From: JAIEPT01 sp038217425 | GTDB taxonomy: Bacteria > Planctomycetota > Planctomycetia > Gemmatales > Gemmataceae | DNA length: 6,845 bases | NCBI GenBank assembly: GCA_038217425.1 | Contig: JBBQPM010000280.1 | Span: forward strand, 1 to 6,845 | Direction: 5' to 3' | Translations under genes and position numbers: made by a program | Shown: positions 5,685-6,845 of the stretch, piece by piece | Layout of the letters: every line of letters begins with the position of its first letter | How positions within the stretch are numbered: the first letter of the stretch is position 1 | Notes under the pieces: model-generated | Database searches by the model: none | What the model was told of the DNA's origin: nothing | What the model saw: the letters and a program-made list of their open reading frames with translations, nothing else

Positions 5685-5690
5685 TCTGCC

Positions 5691-6722
5691 ATGCAAAAAG
5701 TTTGGTATCGCAAGTCGACCGCTTCCTGGTACACCACGTTCACCGGGAACGGCGGCGAACAGAAGCAAATGAAACTTCTCAAAGGCCCGAATGATCGGGC
5801 CCACCGCGAGCTCGCCGAGCAGAAATTGCTTGAGGAGCTGAGAATCCGCCCGGCGCCGAAACTCGCTTCCGATAAGACGCCCGACTGGATCACCGCTGGC
5901 GGCCTCATCAAGGGATTTCTCTGTCACAGCCGCAAAGAACACGAGCCCGATACTTACCGCTGGTACAAGTCGCTCCTCAAAGGCTTCTATCGTCTCCACG
6001 CCTCCGTGCGTCTTTCGCAGCTCTCGAAAAAGCACGTCCTCACGTGGGTCAAGAAGGCCGGTTACAACCCCACGAGCGCCAACCGTGCCATCGGCGCTCT
6101 CAAGCGGGCGTTCAACTGGGCGGTCGAGGAAGAATTCATTCGGTCAAATCCGATTTCCCACGTCCGTAAACCCAAGTCGCTCGTCCGCGATCGCAAGCTG
6201 ACACCCGAAGAGCGCCAGCTGATTCTCACCTCGATTCGCGGTCCCGCCTTCCGAATTTTCGTCGAAGCGATGACGCTCACCGGCTGCCGCCCCGGCGAAG
6301 TTGCCCGCATACAGGCGAACGACTTCGATGCCGAGAAGGGGATTTGGGTGCTCAACAAACACAAGACGGTTAAGAAGACCGGAAAGCCCCGGATCGTATA
6401 TCTCTGTCCTGAAGCTGTCGAACTGACGAAGCGCGTCATTGCTGCGTGCCCGGACATGGGGCCGATCTTCCGCAACTCTCGCAAACAGCCGTGGACGAGA
6501 AACGCGGTTCGCATCCGATTCCGCAACCTCCGAAAAAAGTTCCCGCAACTCAAAAGCGTGGTCGCCTACACGTATCGTTCCAGCTTCGCCACAGACGCGT
6601 TGGAATTGGGAATCGCGGATACCACCGTGGCCGCGCTTCTGGGCCACACGAATACGAATACTCTGCACAAGTTCTACGCTCGACTTTCGCACAAGGTCGG
6701 GCACCTAATTCTACAGCGCTAA
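5691..6722 (+). CDS. Tyrosine recombinase / integrase of a tRNA-associated integrative element
   Basis: This 343-residue site-specific recombinase has the standard order. A short basic N-terminal arm-like region comes first (1-60). A core-binding helical domain follows (about 67-160; ITAGGLIKGFLCHS... to NPISHVRKP). The catalytic domain spans about 168-343. Catalytic residues visible: Arg200 in LTGCRPGEV (196-204), a beta-hairpin Lys near 225, Arg296 in YTYRSSFAT (293-301), His319 in LLGH, and nucleophile Tyr329 in KFYAR. The His of the usual HxxR is Tyr293, which from memory is common in planctomycete recombinases. It would bring about integration and excision at the neighbouring tRNA-Pro by a Holliday-junction mechanism. 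The start is fixed by AAGGGG 6 bases upstream, which may be sequestered by a hairpin. No excisionase gene is recognisable in the window. Its stop codon overlaps the end of a possible convergent frame at 6719. Confidence 0.92.
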   Translation: MQKVWYRKSTASWYTTFTGNGGEQKQMKLLKGPNDRAHRELAEQKLLEELRIRPAPKLASDKTPDWITAGGLIKGFLCHSRKEHEPDTYRWYKSLLKGFYRLHASVRLSQLSKKHVLTWVKKAGYNPTSANRAIGALKRAFNWAVEEEFIRSNPISHVRKPKSLVRDRKLTPEERQLILTSIRGPAFRIFVEAMTLTGCRPGEVARIQANDFDAEKGIWVLNKHKTVKKTGKPRIVYLCPEAVELTKRVIAACPDMGPIFRNSRKQPWTRNAVRIRFRNLRKKFPQLKSVVAYTYRSSFATDALELGIADTTVAALLGHTNTNTLHKFYARLSHKVGHLILQR

Positions 6723-6845
6723 ATTAGCAACTGCATCGGCGACTTTTGGCGCGACTTTCGAGCGGCGCGGTTTCGTTCCTGGTGATACGTGACGACCTCG
6801 GCTGTGTGCTTGAGTTCCGTGGTCTTACGACGGTTGCGTTGCCAA
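6719..6845 (-). CDS. Possible C-terminal end of a convergent gene (partial, unidentified)
   Basis: On the minus strand a frame is open from the right edge to TAG at 6719-6721, giving 41 residues ending KSPMQLLI. It is rich in Arg, Lys, Gln and Thr, with ERNRAARKSRQK near the end. It matches no family I recognise. It would overlap the recombinase stop codon tail to tail. Another minus-strand frame is open over much of the same stretch, so an open frame of this length may be chance. This is otherwise 123 bp of sequence with no recognised feature. Confidence 0.2.
   Translation of the reverse strand, partial: WQRNRRKTTELKHTAEVVTYHQERNRAARKSRQKSPMQLLI

Noticed and set aside
5555..5690. CRISPR-like repeats between tRNA and recombinase
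   Set aside because: There are only two 10-bp copies with a 4-bp gap, far too short and few for a CRISPR array.
6723..6845. Second copy of the tRNA-Pro 3' end (attR)
   Set aside because: I looked for the T-arm/acceptor sequence here and found none; the far end of any element must lie beyond the window.

Overview
The window looks like bacterial chromosome, most likely from a planctomycete. That assignment is an inference. It rests on the style of the tyrosine recombinase (a short basic N-terminus and a Tyr-x-x-Arg box in place of His-x-x-Arg), on the fairly GC-rich coding sequence, and on the weak Shine-Dalgarno signal of the largest gene. No marker gene in the window settles the phylum.

Layout, left to right. 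(1) Positions 1-190, minus strand: the first 63 codons of a gene running off the left edge, probably an insertion-sequence transposase of the ISKra4/UPF0236 kind. (2) Positions 191-643: a gene-free stretch holding a striking 150-bp element of nested palindromes (264-413), followed by about 230 bp of featureless leader. (3) Positions 644-3745, plus strand: a 1033-residue coiled-coil protein with the architecture of the SbcC/Rad50-related YhaN ATPases. Its nucleotide-binding motifs (Walker A, ABC signature, Walker B, H-loop) are nearly all altered although the reading frame is intact. It looks like a pseudo-ATPase and is the most unusual object here. (4) Positions 3748-5001, minus strand: cobL, a fused CbiE-CbiT precorrin methyltransferase/decarboxylase of cobalamin synthesis, convergent with the previous gene across a 2-bp gap. 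(5) Positions 5184-5423, plus strand: a 79-residue NifU C-terminal-domain Fe-S scaffold protein, divergent from cobL. (6) Positions 5439-5554: a tRNA-Pro(CGG) gene with a good promoter. (7) Positions 5555-6722: a structured leader (direct repeats, a minus-facing terminator, a hairpin over the ribosome binding site), then a tyrosine recombinase gene reading away from the tRNA. (8) Positions 6719-6845: possibly the 3' end of a convergent minus-strand gene.

The window divides into a conserved part (YhaN-like gene, cobL, nifU-like gene, tRNA-Pro) and two mobile edges: a probable IS at the left and, from the tRNA 3' end rightwards, the probable start of a tRNA-targeted integrative element. The chromosomal genes do not form an obvious joint pathway. 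cobL stands apart from other cobalamin genes, and the YhaN-like gene lacks the SbcD/YhaO-type nuclease neighbour usual for its family. No complete new defence system is visible. The degenerate ATPase and the integration junction are the parts that repay follow-up.
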